Shown here: positions 62,940 to 64,000 of the stretch, piece by piece
How positions within the stretch are numbered: the stretch's first letter is position 1
Layout of the letters: each line of letters opens with the position of its first letter
DNA from: JACCTU01 sp963700495
GTDB taxonomy: Bacteria; Actinomycetota; Thermoleophilia; Gaiellales; Gaiellaceae
Reading direction: 5' to 3'
Assembly (NCBI GenBank): GCA_963700495.1
Contig: CAVOXT010000006.1
Location: forward strand, 434,001 to 498,000
Length of the DNA: 64,000 nt
The notes under the pieces: model-generated
What the model was told of the DNA's origin: nothing
Database searches by the model: none
Seen by the model: only the letters and a program-made list of their open reading frames with translations
Position numbers and translations under genes: made by a program

Positions 62940-64000
62940 ATGCGGCTCATCGCTGCTCTTGTCGCCGCAGGCGCCCTGCTCACCGGAGCGGCGCTCGCCG
63001 TCGCAGGCGCCCTCACCGGAGGGGCTTCGCCGACCGAGACCGAGCTCCAGCGCGCCGCCGACCGGCTCATCGCCACGAGCGACATCCCCGCCGTGATCAC
63101 GCTCGTCGAGCAGGACGGCGAACAGACCGTCGTCGCCGCGGGAGAGGCCGAGATCGGACGCAGGGAGGCTCGCCCGGACGACCGGTTCTGGGTCGGAAGC
63201 ATCACGAAGAGCTTCGTGGCCACGGTCGTCATGCAGCTCGTGGCCGAGCACAGGCTGAGGCTCGACGACCGCGTCGGCACGCTCCTCCCCGGACGCCTTC
63301 GCGAAGGGCGGCGGATACGTCTTCGGAACCTGCTCAACCACACGAGCGGGATTCCGAACTACATGGAGTTCGACCCGTGGATGAGCGCCGTCGGTCGCAA
63401 CCCACGAGTCGTGATCTCCCCGCGGCGGCTCGTCTCGTCGGTTGCGAGGGTCCCACTCGAGTTCCCACCCGGAAGCCGAGCGTCCTACTCGAACACGAAC
63501 TACCTCGTGCTCGCGGAGATCCTCCAACGGGTCACGAGGCGCTCGCTCGCGAGGCTGCTTCAGGAACGAATCTTCGGGCCGCTCGGCCTCACGGCAACGG
63601 CCTACGAGAGCGGGGGGCGAACCCTTCGCGACGACCAGATGCACGGCTACGACGTCTCCGCGTCGCCACCGACCGACGTCTCGCTGCACGGGCTCGGCGG
63701 ACCATGGGCCGACGGTGCGATCGTGTCCAACGCACACGACCTGGCGGTGTTCTTCGTTGCGCTGCTGCGCGGGAAGCTCGTCCCGCCCCGGCTCGTCGCC
63801 CAGATGGAGAAGATCGTCCCCCGCTCGCACGGCGAAGGAATGGGGCTGTACAGGCTCCCGTCGCCGTGCGGTCGCTGGTTCTACGGGCACACCGGCGGCA
63901 CGCCCGGCTATGTCACGTTCGCCGCGGGCTCCCAAGACGGCCGCCGCTTCTTCGTCGTCGACTGGAACGGCGTCAGCCCGGACGCGATTCACGCGATGGA
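62940..64000 (+). CDS. Serine hydrolase, beta-lactamase/penicillin-binding-protein-like (3' end outside the window)
   Basis: The frame is open to the window end (353 codons). It begins with a signal peptide (MRLIAALVAAGALLTGAALA). Catalytic motifs of the class C beta-lactamase/DD-peptidase family are present: SxxK as GSITKSF (Ser87, Lys90), YxN in YSNTNYLVLAEIL and the HxG motif in GHTGGTPGYVTFA. It is probably exported and acts on peptidoglycan peptides or esters. Transcribed away from the ECF sigma gene across a 75-bp gap that has tandem TAACGCT motifs. Confidence 0.9.
   Translation, partial: MRLIAALVAAGALLTGAALAVAGALTGGASPTETELQRAADRLIATSDIPAVITLVEQDGEQTVVAAGEAEIGRREARPDDRFWVGSITKSFVATVVMQLVAEHRLRLDDRVGTLLPGRLREGRRIRLRNLLNHTSGIPNYMEFDPWMSAVGRNPRVVISPRRLVSSVARVPLEFPPGSRASYSNTNYLVLAEILQRVTRRSLARLLQERIFGPLGLTATAYESGGRTLRDDQMHGYDVSASPPTDVSLHGLGGPWADGAIVSNAHDLAVFFVALLRGKLVPPRLVAQMEKIVPRSHGEGMGLYRLPSPCGRWFYGHTGGTPGYVTFAAGSQDGRRFFVVDWNGVSPDAIHAM

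Overview
The window is 64 kb of high-GC DNA (about two thirds G+C, strong GC bias at third codon positions, many GTG starts, many 4-base ATGA/GTGA/TTGA gene overlaps). The gene content points to a soil or environmental actinobacterium, most likely a deep-branching class such as Thermoleophilia (inference): large LAL-type LuxR regulators, a BTAD regulator, HisKA_3 kinases with NarL partners, SCO4226-like proteins, a GH15 hydrolase, HdeD and HoxX. No rRNA, complete tRNA, CRISPR array or complete insertion sequence was seen.

Layout. 1-3.2 kb: PrsW protease (cut by the window edge), a membrane-anchored protein, Kup. 3.5-4.6 kb: a graveyard of IS110 left ends, a multicopper oxidase tail, a dispersed repeat and a broken MBL gene. 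6.0-6.9 kb: an orphan TIR effector. 8.2-17.6 kb: a BTAD regulator and lone receiver, then a long minus-strand run (HdeD, GH15, small membrane protein, flippase-like protein, three-GAF kinase, LacI-like protein without HTH, NarL regulator). 17.9-30 kb: small stress, regulatory and VOC genes, including a gene flanked by 474-bp direct repeats. 30-36 kb: CorA, HoxX, CYTH, fragments, peroxiredoxin and DsbA. 36.3-45.3 kb: two parallel modules of LAL regulator, SCO4226-like protein and secreted protein, separated by a truncated amidase. 45.4-55.1 kb: redox operon, epoxide hydrolases, thioredoxin-like and membrane proteins. 55.1-60.5 kb: the most interesting part. 60.5-64 kb: phosphotriesterase-like protein, ECF sigma/regulator pair, serine hydrolase.

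The main find is at 56.1-60.5 kb. A small protein resembling a LigA-like borosin binding domain plus a tail (58084-58458) is translationally coupled to a tetrapyrrole-methylase-fold enzyme (57251-58087). That enzyme keeps the Tyr-Arg-Tyr-Tyr spacing of the borosin peptide backbone N-methyltransferases. Around them are a class I isoprenoid-synthase-like gene, a short squalene-cyclase-like gene, a polyprenyl diphosphate synthase and a PAP2 phosphatase. I read this as a candidate split-borosin RiPP locus combined with terpenoid genes. The joint function is inference.

Many genes are broken by single-base shifts, almost all of them +1 insertions. This looks more like insertion-biased sequencing error than decay, so several entries typed as pseudogene may be intact in the organism. 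Larger lesions (an arylsulfatase without its catalytic core, a VOC-RNase H chimera, and a regulator and amidase both missing their 5' ends at one junction) are harder to explain as base errors.
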